Assembly: GCA_016840965.1 (NCBI GenBank)
Contig: JAEORI010000254.1
Location: 1-8,728, forward strand
DNA: 8,728 bases
Direction: 5' to 3'
Source of the DNA: Candidatus Thorarchaeota archaeon
GTDB lineage: Archaea; Asgardarchaeota; Thorarchaeia; Thorarchaeales; Thorarchaeaceae
Below the pieces are notes generated by a model. The model was not told the DNA's origin, searched no databases, and saw only the letters and a program-made list of their open reading frames with translations. The translations under genes were made by a program, and so were the position numbers. Shown here in pieces: positions 1 through 6,036 of the stretch. The first letter of the stretch is position 1, and each line of letters begins with the position of its first letter.

Positions 1-405
1 CATCTTCTTCAAGCGGCATTAAGAAAAGTCCTCGGTAACGAAGTGACTCAAAATGGCAGCAATATCACCGAAGAACGTCTGAGGTTTGACTTTACTTTCT
101 CTAGGAAATTGACTTCTAAGGAGATTGAAGAAGTGGAAAGATTAGTGAATGACGTAATTAGTCAGGACTTAGAAGTAACACAACAATTTCTTCCATATGA
201 TGAAGCAATTGGAAAAGGTGCTCTCGCATTCTTCAAAGAAAACTATGGTGAAACTGTATCCGTTTACTCTGTTGGAGGTTTTAGTATGGAACTTTGTGGA
301 GGGCCTCATGTGGAGCGTACGGGAGTGCTGAATAGATTTAGAATTACAAAGCAAAAGAGTATTGGAGCCGGCCTTATGAGGATAAGAGCTGTTCTTGAGG
401 ACTAG
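1..405 (+). CDS. alaS: Alanyl-tRNA synthetase-type editing domain, 3' end of gene (partial)
   Basis: The reading frame is open from base 1, so the gene begins upstream of the window and 134 C-terminal residues are visible. They match the class II AlaRS second additional (editing) domain, which hydrolyses Ser/Gly wrongly attached to tRNA-Ala. The first visible residue, His followed by LLQAALRKVLG, fits the second His of the HxxxH zinc motif. Next come the QNGSNITEERLRFDF segment and, at 295-309, CGGPH, which supplies the Cys and His of the CxxxH half-site. The protein stops about 30 residues after that motif (IGAGLMRIRAVLED), so the oligomerisation/C-Ala region of full-length AlaRS is absent. 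Short AlaRS of this kind, with CGGPH and an 'AVLE' end, is familiar from some bacteria, notably reduced Patescibacteria. A free-standing AlaX trans-editing protein is the alternative, because the aminoacylation domain lies outside the window. Confidence is high for the domain and moderate for the symbol. Confidence 0.8.
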   Translation, partial: HLLQAALRKVLGNEVTQNGSNITEERLRFDFTFSRKLTSKEIEEVERLVNDVISQDLEVTQQFLPYDEAIGKGALAFFKENYGETVSVYSVGGFSMELCGGPHVERTGVLNRFRITKQKSIGAGLMRIRAVLED

Positions 406-487
406 ATTGCCGAGGGTTCTTATGTGGATTCCACAATTAGAAAAACGTAAACATCATGGGCTACATGAGGTTTCCGCGCATACGAAA

Positions 488-499
488 ACCATATGGTGA
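488..499 (+). promoter_or_regulatory. Palindrome ACCATATGGT overlapping the SD of the phosphate operon
   Basis: A perfect 10-base palindrome at 488-497 overlaps the only plausible ribosome-binding site (GGTGA, 495-499), which lies 6 bases before the ATG at 506. A protein bound there, or pairing in the leader, would hide the SD of the first gene of a phosphate-uptake operon. The rest of the 100-base gap (406-505) contains a second short palindrome, TGTGGA-T-TCCACA at 423-435, just after the alaS stop, and no convincing TATA box. A regulatory role is inference, and short palindromes also arise by chance. Confidence 0.3.
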
Positions 500-505
500 A
501 AATAA

Positions 506-1168
506 ATGGGTACATTTTCTAGGTTCTTTGGATCCGGTGATAAAAATCTTCAAGCGCGAGCTGATGAGTTACTTCTCGAAATCAGCAAGGGTCTTCAATC
601 AGCCAGTGCAAAACTGTGCGTAGGATCTAAGGAGTGGGTAGATGGGAACATCAAGGTTTTAGAAGAGATCAAGAACGAGGTCATCGAATTAGAAAGGAAA
701 ATGGATGCAAAGAAGGAAGAGCTGATAGAGAATGTCTTAGCAAAACATGCATACCTTCCTCAGCATACTGAAGAACGCCATACTCTCATTCGGTTAATGG
801 ATAGCGTTATTGACACTGCAGAGCATGCTGTACGTGTGATGTGGATTGGGCGGAAGATGAAACCCCCCAAGGATATTGAGAAACTGGGAAAGTTGTGTTG
901 GAAATGCACAGACGCTCTTCAGGATGCAGTCAAATATCTCTACAGTGATTTTCAGAAGTGTGTAGAATATACTCGAGAGGTTGACAAAACACGGGAAGAG
1001 GCAAGAGATCTTCAATTCAAGATTCTTGAAGACTTATTCATGGAATCGAAATATCCTGCACATGAAATCCAACTCTTCGTTGAAGCATCGCATTGGATAG
1101 TCAAAGTGGCTGTTCAAGCAGAGGATACTGGAGACTTCCTTAGAGAACTTGCAGTCAAGTACTCCTGA
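506..1168 (+). CDS. PhoU-like DUF47 family protein, putative phosphate-transport accessory
   Basis: The product is 220 residues, almost entirely alpha-helical, with no signal peptide or membrane segment. It matches the DUF47 (PhoU-like, TIGR00153-type) family: an N-terminal FSRFFGSGDKN-like start, then long amphipathic helices in a PhoU-style bundle, including a charged helix around residues 49-75 (EEIKNEVIELERKMDAKKEE). Family members are usually 205-225 residues and typically sit directly upstream of PiT-type permeases, exactly as here (17 bases between stop and next start). They are thought to modulate phosphate or metal-phosphate uptake from the cytoplasmic face, with acidic/His residues that can bind metal. 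The ATG at 506 has GGTGA 6 bases upstream and gives the family's usual N-terminus. The precise mechanism is not known for the family. Confidence 0.88.
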   Translation: MGTFSRFFGSGDKNLQARADELLLEISKGLQSASAKLCVGSKEWVDGNIKVLEEIKNEVIELERKMDAKKEELIENVLAKHAYLPQHTEERHTLIRLMDSVIDTAEHAVRVMWIGRKMKPPKDIEKLGKLCWKCTDALQDAVKYLYSDFQKCVEYTREVDKTREEARDLQFKILEDLFMESKYPAHEIQLFVEASHWIVKVAVQAEDTGDFLRELAVKYS

Positions 1169-1185
1169 TAGGAGGAGCTAGTTCA

Positions 1186-2214
1186 GTGGATATTCTAATT
1201 CTCATAGCTGTACTTATCCTCGGCTTTATTGTTGCGTTTGCAATTGGTGGCAATGACGAGGCAATGAGTCCAGCAGTGGGTGCTCGAATTTTCTCTCTGA
1301 ACACTGCAGTCGTGCTAGGAGGCGTATTGAGTATTGTCGGAGCTCTTACACTTGGAGGAGGTGTTTCTGAAAAGGTTGGCTCAGACTTGGTATCACAACA
1401 GATAATGACTCCAACAATGGTCTTTGCAGTTCTTGTTTCCATGGCGATATGGTTGTTGATTGCATCAATAACAAAAGGATTGCCAATAAGCACAACTCAA
1501 TGTATAGTTGGATCTGTGATAGGAGTCGCGATTGCAGCTCCATTTCTTGGTGAACCCGGTTGGGGAATCGAAGTTGTTTCTTGGTCAGTTGTATTAGAGG
1601 TGTTCATAGGTTGGATTATTTCGCCTGTGATAGGGTTCTTCATAGCTGCAGGTGTTTTTTGGCTGGTTAGGAAATTTCAATCTAGAGCTACGGGTCTAGC
1701 AGGACGCGAGAAACAAGAACAGATAGCATCCTATGGCCTAGCTCTCTTTCTTATTATCACAAGTTTGAGTCGTGGGGGTAACGATGTTGCTAATGCTGTT
1801 GCTCCTCTAGTGACATTACCAGATTTTGCAGTAGCAATAGGTATCGGTCCATTCCTCTTGCCGGGGATTATGATTCCGCTATTTGTTGGAGGATTAGGAA
1901 TGGCTATTGGTCTGATTGTGGTTGGCCGGAAAGTTATCAAAGTGCTAGCCACAGAGGTTGTTACATTGACTCCCACTTCAGCACTAGCAGCATCGATATC
2001 AGTAGCTCTGGTCATGTTCATAGGAACATACATGGGGTTCCCCCTCAGTGGAACTCATGTATTGGTAGCAGCCCTGATCGCTGTTGGATGGGTTGCTCAG
2101 GCCCCTGTTAAAACTAATCAGGTAAAAGATATACTCATATCTTGGGTGATTACTGTACCAATATCTGCAATCCTCGGAGTGGTTCTGTTTATAGTCATAA
2201 CACCTTTCTTCTAG
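1186..2214 (+). CDS. pit: PiT-family inorganic phosphate permease
   Basis: The product is a 342-residue polytopic membrane protein with about ten hydrophobic segments and the internal duplication of PiT carriers. The first repeat has GGNDEAMSP (residues 21-29) and the second RGGNDVANA (196-204). These are the GxND signatures that line the phosphate/cation site. Each is followed by an LPxSxTx-type loop: LPISTTQ at 99-105 and FPLSGTH at 285-291. The family imports phosphate, often as a metal-phosphate complex or with H+ or Na+, across the cytoplasmic membrane. The start is GTG at 1186, chosen because a near-perfect SD (GGAGGAG, 1171-1177) lies 8 bases upstream. Cotranscription with the DUF47 gene is very likely. 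The first motif carries GGNDEAM where many members have GANDxAN, a mild divergence. The coupling ion cannot be read from the sequence. Confidence 0.93.
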   Translation: MDILILIAVLILGFIVAFAIGGNDEAMSPAVGARIFSLNTAVVLGGVLSIVGALTLGGGVSEKVGSDLVSQQIMTPTMVFAVLVSMAIWLLIASITKGLPISTTQCIVGSVIGVAIAAPFLGEPGWGIEVVSWSVVLEVFIGWIISPVIGFFIAAGVFWLVRKFQSRATGLAGREKQEQIASYGLALFLIITSLSRGGNDVANAVAPLVTLPDFAVAIGIGPFLLPGIMIPLFVGGLGMAIGLIVVGRKVIKVLATEVVTLTPTSALAASISVALVMFIGTYMGFPLSGTHVLVAALIAVGWVAQAPVKTNQVKDILISWVITVPISAILGVVLFIVITPFF

Positions 2215-2220
2215 ATCAAT

Positions 2221-2967
2221 CTATATTTCAGGCACTCTGTGAATCAGGATGAATTCTTTTGCAAGTTTTCCGAGGGTTTTAGCCTCACTTATGGATAAAT
2301 GCACACGGTGTCCAAAATCTGGGCCAGGTGTTTCTTTTTGTGTGGCTTCTATGATAGCAAGGTCAGCATCATGGACTACTGTTTCAGCACCTGAACAGAG
2401 TCGTGTATCTCCAGTGTACGCTACAGTGGTTTCACCAACTTCTACTCTCAATCCCAAAGCGGGTTCCAGAAATCCGTGACCTGAATCAAATTCAAGCGAA
2501 AAATGCTCAACCTCTACAGATTTCACTTTAAAGAAATCAGTGTCAAACTCCGAGCCTTCTGAAAGTTCATGGTACCAGATTTTGAAGGGCAGGGTTTCAC
2601 TATAGAGGCTTCGAAAACCCTTGATTATGCTAATTGCCTCTTTGCAACCTGCGGGAATCAGTATGTTGAGAGGATTAATTCTTCTCATCATCCGCATGAA
2701 TCCTAATAGAGAATGAAGGCCACCTACATGATCGAAATGGCCGTGGGAGATTGCTATAGGATCAATATCATTAACAAAATCGGTATTTCCAGACAATAAC
2801 AAATCCCTGAGAACACCATCACCTACATCAAGCATCATCATTTTGCCTGTGAACTTTGAGGTCAACAATATTGTTGTGCCAACTCCGGCCGCACTAAAGG
2901 GGATATTTACACGAACCTCATCATTTTCCCACTCTGCCCTATAAGTTTCAAACGCGTTACTGTTCAT
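2221..2967 (-). CDS. MBL-fold metal-dependent hydrolase, RNase Z-like subgroup
   Basis: This is a metallo-beta-lactamase fold hydrolase of about 248 residues. With the ATG at 2967 as residue 1, the metal motif HGHFDH is at 75-80, followed by His155 (VEHF), Asp187 (TGDT), His223 (HLS) and His243 (LIHR). These are the metal ligands expected in the RNase Z/arylsulfatase-like branch, and 'VAYTGDT' and 'HLSISEAKTLGKLA' are typical of it. The substrate is unknown: a tRNA 3' end, another phosphodiester or a sulfate ester are all possible. The frame extends to a TTG at 3000 and an ATG at 2979. I prefer 2967 or 2979 because a TATA-like box at 3023-3029 puts the transcript start near 3000, which leaves no leader for the TTG. 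GAAGGG at 2980-2985 can serve as SD for 2967. The protein ends five residues after the last metal His, without the usual tail. It converges on the phosphate permease with 6 bases between stops. Confidence 0.82.
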   Translation of the reverse strand: MNSNAFETYRAEWENDEVRVNIPFSAAGVGTTILLTSKFTGKMMMLDVGDGVLRDLLLSGNTDFVNDIDPIAISHGHFDHVGGLHSLLGFMRMMRRINPLNILIPAGCKEAISIIKGFRSLYSETLPFKIWYHELSEGSEFDTDFFKVKSVEVEHFSLEFDSGHGFLEPALGLRVEVGETTVAYTGDTRLCSGAETVVHDADLAIIEATQKETPGPDFGHRVHLSISEAKTLGKLAKEFILIHRVPEI

Positions 2968-3022
2968 TGGTCGCAACATCCCTTCTATGAATGGCTCCAA
3001 CTTCCGATGTTTGAAAATAGTG

Positions 3023-3029
3023 TTATATG
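3023..3029 (-). promoter_or_regulatory. TATA-like box for the MBL hydrolase gene
   Basis: CATATAA on the - strand lies about 25 bases before a predicted transcript start near 3000. This would give a leader of roughly 20-35 bases to the ATG codons at 2979 or 2967. It sits directly beyond the terminator of the upstream gene, which fits an independent transcription unit. Assigned by pattern and spacing only. Confidence 0.4.
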
Positions 3030-3035
3030 TCTTGA

Positions 3036-3082
3036 CTAAGAAAAGAAAAAGAATTGAATGGAACGGGAGTGACCCGCTCCAT
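3036..3082 (-). terminator. Hairpin plus T-rich tract terminator after the zinc ribbon membrane gene
   Basis: Read on the - strand, an inverted repeat with arms 3073-3082 and 3058-3067 (10 base pairs including one G-U, GC-rich inner half) and a 5-base loop is followed by a pyrimidine tract of mostly T down to about 3036 (TTCTTTTTCTTTTCTT). The hairpin begins 9 bases after the TAG stop at 3091. In archaea the T-run alone drives termination and the hairpin is optional. Having both makes this a strong candidate. It separates the membrane-protein operon from the MBL gene. Confidence 0.75.
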
Positions 3083-3090
3083 GCTGAGTG

Positions 3091-4323
3091 CTAATCATAT
3101 CCTAATGAGGGAATTCGAGCAAGGAAGTTCATGAAGTAGCCTATGAAGACCGATACAACAAGACCAGCAGTTGTAAAGAGAAGTACAGTCACCCAATCAG
3201 GAGTAGCTCCATAGAACATCTGCATAATTGACCAGTAAATGCCAGCTAGTGTCATCCCTGAGAAAGCGACTTTCTTCAGTGGAACCTTGACTGTCTTTGT
3301 CTGCAATGCCCCCATATCGACTAAAGCTGCTGCTAGTGCTCCTGCCTTATCTCGCTTGAGCCTAAGTTTCTTACCAAGTTGTCCAACAGTCACCTTCGAC
3401 TTTGGTTTTATCACACTCAAAGCCTTTGGTGCATAATCAGCTATGTCGTAAGAGAAGTGTTTGACTGCGGCTCCAGTATCAATCCCACACTTTCCACAGT
3501 TTGGAGCATCCTTCCTCCACTTCTTGCCACACTTCGGACATTGTTTTCCATCCCATGCACTATCTGCAGCCTGACTGACTCGTCTACTGAGTTCTTCCTT
3601 GTCAATTGTTTCTCCGCCCTTCTTTGGTTTCCTTCGGAGAACAACAGCTGCGGGGAATATTCCTACATCAGAACCTCGTTTTGCACCCTTCATCTTCCTT
3701 GAAGCCATGATGCCTCGCTGGAATTCATCAAGTGAGAGGATTAGAGTGAACACAGACATAACAGCAAAACCCACAGTTATGAGACCACTAACGGAAAATA
3801 AGACACCGAAACCAGTTGGTCCAATTTGCAGGACAAAGTCCTCAGAAACTGTCTTATTCACACCAGGGGTGGTCGCATTTGAATAGGTGAAGGAGAGTGA
3901 GCCAGCTACTGTACCTGAAATCAATGTAATGTTTCCAAAACTAAAAAGTGAAGCTAACGATATTGGATCCAAATCAAAACTTAGGGTTGTGTTGTCTAGC
4001 ATTACTAAATTCAGAACAGATGCCTCTGGATTAATAATTGGAAAAGACATGTAGGTCATAGTAAACTTCGCAGTGTGAATTGTCAAATCAGTTCCTGTGG
4101 CAACTGTCACATTGATTAAGACAGGGTCTGATACATCCAGTTCAATCGGGTTTGCAGCATCGGATGTGGCTGCATTTTCTCCATTTACATCCAGTAAAAA
4201 TCCTAGACTAGTATCACCACTCCAACCAGCCGGGGGTGCGGCTTGGGTAGGTAATAAGAGTGTTGACCACAATAGACATGTAATTGTGAACATCAGTAGA
4301 AAATGTGGTAGCGTCTGTCGCAC
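3091..4323 (-). CDS. Membrane protein: signal peptide, sequon-rich ectodomain, TM, zinc ribbon, probable winged helix, two TM
   Basis: I do not recognise a named family for this 410-residue protein. Parts in order: a Sec-type signal peptide (1-29, cleavage after PTQAA likely); a beta-rich ectodomain (31-170) with five N-X-T sequons at N71, N111, N131, N149 and N156, suggesting N-glycosylation outside the cell; a membrane helix (about 172-197); a basic cytoplasmic stretch; a zinc ribbon with C262, C265, C276 and C279 (CPKCG...CGKCG); a region at 300-345 that reads like a helix-turn-helix/winged helix (VTVGQLGKKLRLKRDKAGAL); and a C-terminal helical hairpin (about 351-370 and 377-402). The start is GTG at 4323, chosen because a full-strength SD lies 9 bases upstream. 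It is the second gene after a small membrane protein, 54 bases downstream of it. A membrane-tethered sensor or regulator is an inference. The zinc ribbon and winged helix could equally bind protein partners. Confidence 0.82.
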   Translation of the reverse strand: MRQTLPHFLLMFTITCLLWSTLLLPTQAAPPAGWSGDTSLGFLLDVNGENAATSDAANPIELDVSDPVLINVTVATGTDLTIHTAKFTMTYMSFPIINPEASVLNLVMLDNTTLSFDLDPISLASLFSFGNITLISGTVAGSLSFTYSNATTPGVNKTVSEDFVLQIGPTGFGVLFSVSGLITVGFAVMSVFTLILSLDEFQRGIMASRKMKGAKRGSDVGIFPAAVVLRRKPKKGGETIDKEELSRRVSQAADSAWDGKQCPKCGKKWRKDAPNCGKCGIDTGAAVKHFSYDIADYAPKALSVIKPKSKVTVGQLGKKLRLKRDKAGALAAALVDMGALQTKTVKVPLKKVAFSGMTLAGIYWSIMQMFYGATPDWVTVLLFTTAGLVVSVFIGYFMNFLARIPSLGYD

Positions 4324-4332
4324 TTCTAATAA

Positions 4333-4340
4333 ACCTCCTC
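4333..4340 (-). promoter_or_regulatory. Strong SD (GAGGAGGT) fixing the GTG start at 4323
   Basis: On the - strand GAGGAGGT is followed by 9 bases (TTATTAGAA) and then GTG. This is close to the full archaeal anti-SD complement and is the strongest such site in the window. It decides a non-ATG start that yields an intact signal peptide. Confidence 0.75.
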
Positions 4341-4377
4341 AGAAGATAGGTAAGAAAAAACGAATGGAACTTGCCCT

Positions 4378-4758
4378 TTAACTGTTATTAGCTTTGAAGC
4401 TTCCACCCATTGTTTCTTCGAGTTCTCTGTCAAATTCGTCGTCGTCATCAGGTTCAAAGATTATATGTCGTTTTGGTGGTTTCTCGGGGAGGGGTGCCCA
4501 ATTAGCTACAGCACCCAAGGCATAACCACCAAAATAAGAGAGGATTATTAGAATAATCTCAAAAGTGGATATATTGAATTGAATATAAAGAAGGAGTCCA
4601 GTAATCAGTCCAGCAAAGAAGCTGATAATGATCCCTAAACCGATTCGATAATTCATGTTAAAATCTTCCACACCTCCTATGATATAGCCAAGTAGCATTC
4701 CTATGAGTAATCCAGGAACTGCAAAAACAGCATTTTCCAAACTAGGTATGGTTTGCAT
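4378..4758 (-). CDS. Small three-helix membrane protein with acidic cytoplasmic tail
   Basis: The family is not recognised. The 126-residue product has three hydrophobic segments, about residues 11-29 (glycine-rich, GLLIGMLLGYIIGG), 38-59 and 64-86. A hydrophilic tail follows, with a Pro/Lys patch (PEKPPKRH) and a strongly acidic run (DDDDEFDRELEE, 104-115). The ATG at 4758 has GGAGGA (4765-4770) 6 bases upstream. It precedes the zinc ribbon membrane gene on the same strand, 54 bases from stop to start with no terminator visible between them, so the two are probably cotranscribed and may work together. Glycine-zipper-like spacing in the first helix suggests helix packing or oligomerisation. 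A function cannot be assigned. Confidence 0.75.
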   Translation of the reverse strand: MQTIPSLENAVFAVPGLLIGMLLGYIIGGVEDFNMNYRIGLGIIISFFAGLITGLLLYIQFNISTFEIILIILSYFGGYALGAVANWAPLPEKPPKRHIIFEPDDDDEFDRELEETMGGSFKANNS

Positions 4759-4840
4759 GAATTGTCCTCCACTATGGGATTATACTGGAATAAAGAACTC
4801 ATTAATTCTTTTCCATGAGCATTAATTAATTGGATAGAAC

Positions 4841-4852
4841 TGGTAATTACCA
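4841..4852. repeat. Perfect 12-base palindrome over the nitroreductase stop codon
   Basis: TGGTAATTACCA is its own reverse complement and spans the TAA stop at 4847-4849. No T-run follows at a useful distance, so it is a poor terminator. The remaining 4759-4840 is AT-rich with repeated ATTAATT blocks and should contain the promoter of the gene starting at 4758, but I cannot place a TATA box at good spacing. Confidence 0.3.
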
Positions 4853-5389
4853 ACCATCCCAATGTACGATTTCCGAAAGTTCTTTCCTCTTTCGGGGAGC
4901 GTTCTCCTTCGCGCGGTCTCGTTCATCAAGCAGTTCAGGATCTCCTTCGTATCCAATGAACACCACAGTAACAATTCGATACTCAGCAGGGATACCTGTT
5001 AGTTCCTTGAGTTGGTCCTCATTCCAACCCGCTGTTGGATGTCCCATAAGTCCGAGGTGAACGGTCTGAAGAAGCATATTCTCAACAGCCAAACCTACAT
5101 CCATGGTGAAATATGGAAGGTTATGAGCTTTACATCCTCCATCTGGTTTAGCTGCAACGATAATCATCACGGGAGCTGCTTTCGCATATGCATTTCCCCC
5201 GCTCAATGCTTCATGAGCTTCTTCAAGAACTTCAGGATCTCGTAGAACAATGAAGTTCCATGCCTGCATATTGGCACAAGAAGGCGCCCATCTTGCTGCT
5301 TCAAGAATAGAATTCAACATCTCATCAGAGATGGGTTTGTTTGAAAAAGCTCTCCCACTTCGTCTTTTCATAATCTCTTCTAGAATCAT
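4847..5389 (-). CDS. Nitroreductase-family FMN-dependent oxidoreductase
   Basis: The 180-residue product is the usual length for small nitroreductase-fold flavoproteins, which form FMN-binding dimers and reduce nitro compounds, quinones or other substrates with NAD(P)H. Visible family marks are the phosphate-binding RRSGRAF (9-15), APSCANMQAWNF (35-46, normally APSxxNxQPW), DVGLAVENMLLQTVHLGL (97-114, the dimer/FMN helix) and the GHPTAGW loop followed by the LKELTGIP segment (127-134) and the VTVVFIGY core strand. The ATG at 5389 has GGGGA a few bases upstream. The gene lies 27 bases after the 55-residue Cys/His-rich gene on the same strand, so cotranscription is likely. The physiological substrate is unknown. 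Cys38, replacing the usual small residue in the APS loop, is slightly unusual and lies near the expected flavin. Confidence 0.88.
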   Translation of the reverse strand: MILEEIMKRRSGRAFSNKPISDEMLNSILEAARWAPSCANMQAWNFIVLRDPEVLEEAHEALSGGNAYAKAAPVMIIVAAKPDGGCKAHNLPYFTMDVGLAVENMLLQTVHLGLMGHPTAGWNEDQLKELTGIPAEYRIVTVVFIGYEGDPELLDERDRAKENAPRKRKELSEIVHWDGW

Positions 5390-5416
5390 ATTTTCCCCAT
5401 AATCTGCTCTCTTTCT

Positions 5417-5584
5417 TCACTCTTTTAGAGCCATCGATTTACCACAGTGATCTGGAATATCTTGGTGACCACAAACAGCTCCCATCCAACAGACTAGCTG
5501 GTCACCTTCAATATGCATTTCTCGTCCACAATGAACGGGTACTGTAACTTCTGCCCCACATTTTTCACAGACTAGTTTTCCCAT
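5417..5584 (-). CDS. 55-residue Cys/His-rich zinc-binding small protein
   Basis: This short gene fills most of the apparent gap between the nitroreductase and the divergent + strand gene. It starts MGKLVCEKCGAEVT and stops with TGA at 5417-5419. It has six cysteines besides multiple histidines: C6 and C9 (CEKC knuckle), H18-C19 in VPVHCGREM (15-23), C32, C38, and H46-C47 in IPDHCGKSM (43-51). The HCG-x-x-M segment therefore occurs twice, 28 residues apart. Small archaeal proteins with CxxC plus paired 'PxHCGxxM' segments are familiar but uncharacterised, and metal binding (Zn or Fe) is expected. AAGGATGAT (on the - strand, ending 5 bases before the ATG) is a fair SD. The gene is probably cotranscribed with the nitroreductase 27 bases downstream. 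No catalytic role is implied by the sequence. Confidence 0.8.
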   Translation of the reverse strand: MGKLVCEKCGAEVTVPVHCGREMHIEGDQLVCWMGAVCGHQDIPDHCGKSMALKE

Positions 5585-5622
5585 TTTAAATCATCCTTGA
5601 GGAATTAATTATTGTTAAATAT
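5585..5622. promoter_or_regulatory. Compact divergent promoter region
   Basis: Only 38 AT-rich bases separate the ATG codons of two divergent genes. On the - strand, CATATATTTAA (about 5616-5626) is a TATA-like box that overlaps the ATG of the + gene. On the + strand TTTTAAAT (about 5584-5591) overlaps the start of the - strand gene and would place a transcript start near 5613. The + gene would then have a very short leader, consistent with its lack of a well-placed SD. Assignment is by pattern and spacing. Confidence 0.4.
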
Positions 5623-6027
5623 ATGAAGTTTTTTGTATGGGTTTCAGGGAAGAAATATGTTGCAGGGATGTACAGACCTCTTGATTCCAAAATGATTTCA
5701 GACATTCTTGCGTGTCATATCCTAGAGGAAGAAACAGGAGCACCATTGTTTTCCCATTTCTTCGATCCAGAACTCAAGAGAAACCCCTCGTTGATTCCAC
5801 AAAAAATGAGGTCTCGCGAATTTATACTACTTCACGAATTGGGAGGGTATGTAGTATACAGTGTTCTTGTAAAAAGAGAAACCTCAGAGGCGCGAGAACT
5901 TTTACGCAAGTTTGCAAGGAGTGTGGAGAAGGTCTATCCAGAAGGACTGAAACGAGGTCAAGGTAATTTCGCACACTATGTTATTCTTGAAAACATAGTT
6001 ACTGAAGTTTTCAAAGATAACGATTAG
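5623..6027 (+). CDS. Longin/roadblock-like small protein (tentative)
   Basis: The product is a soluble alpha/beta protein of 134 residues with no signal or membrane helix. The order of elements is a beta strand with TGAPLFSHFFDPE (38-50), a short linker, the strand FILLHELGGYVVYSVLV (68-83), a helix (EARELLRKFARSVEKVYPEGL, from 89) and a C-terminal helix ending VTEVF. This pattern (an 'xGxPLFSxxFD' opening, a central 'vvysvlv' strand, a helix with FxxxxExxY and a terminal (V/I)xxVF) resembles the longin/roadblock-like proteins that accompany small GTPases in Asgard archaea. The middle is shorter than in those relatives. The ATG at 5623 is used, although the ATG at 5692 (residue 24) would give the N-terminus more typical of that family. 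No good SD precedes either. Family assignment is inference from pattern only. Confidence 0.6.
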   Translation: MKFFVWVSGKKYVAGMYRPLDSKMISDILACHILEEETGAPLFSHFFDPELKRNPSLIPQKMRSREFILLHELGGYVVYSVLVKRETSEARELLRKFARSVEKVYPEGLKRGQGNFAHYVILENIVTEVFKDND

Positions 6028-6036
6028 TGTAGTTCA

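Noticed and set aside
448..624. + strand frame from the ATG at 456 overlapping the DUF47 start
   Set aside because: It runs out of frame through a well-supported gene and ends in TAG about 60 codons in. The overlap and lack of family resemblance make it unlikely.
1155..1493. 112-codon open frame on the - strand inside the permease gene
   Set aside because: It is antisense to a clearly coding PiT permease, low in complexity (Thr/Pro/Ile rich) with no SD. It is a shadow of the real frame.
3379..3886. Several + strand frames antisense to the zinc ribbon membrane gene
   Set aside because: They mirror the real gene, which has a strong SD, signal peptide and intact domains. The antisense frames have no recognisable protein character.
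4799..4830. Repeated ATTAATT blocks as a direct-repeat element or iteron
   Set aside because: Short AT-rich repeats in an intergenic promoter region occur readily by chance. There are only two or three imperfect copies and no origin-type context.
4841..4852. Palindrome TGGTAATTACCA as a terminator
   Set aside because: It is AT-rich with no loop of normal size and no following T-run, so it is listed only as a repeat of unknown meaning.
5389..5400. Four-codon frame (ATG GGG AAA ATA TGA) overlapping the nitroreductase start
   Set aside because: It is too short to support and its own SD is not visible. The overlap arises from the AT-rich spacer.
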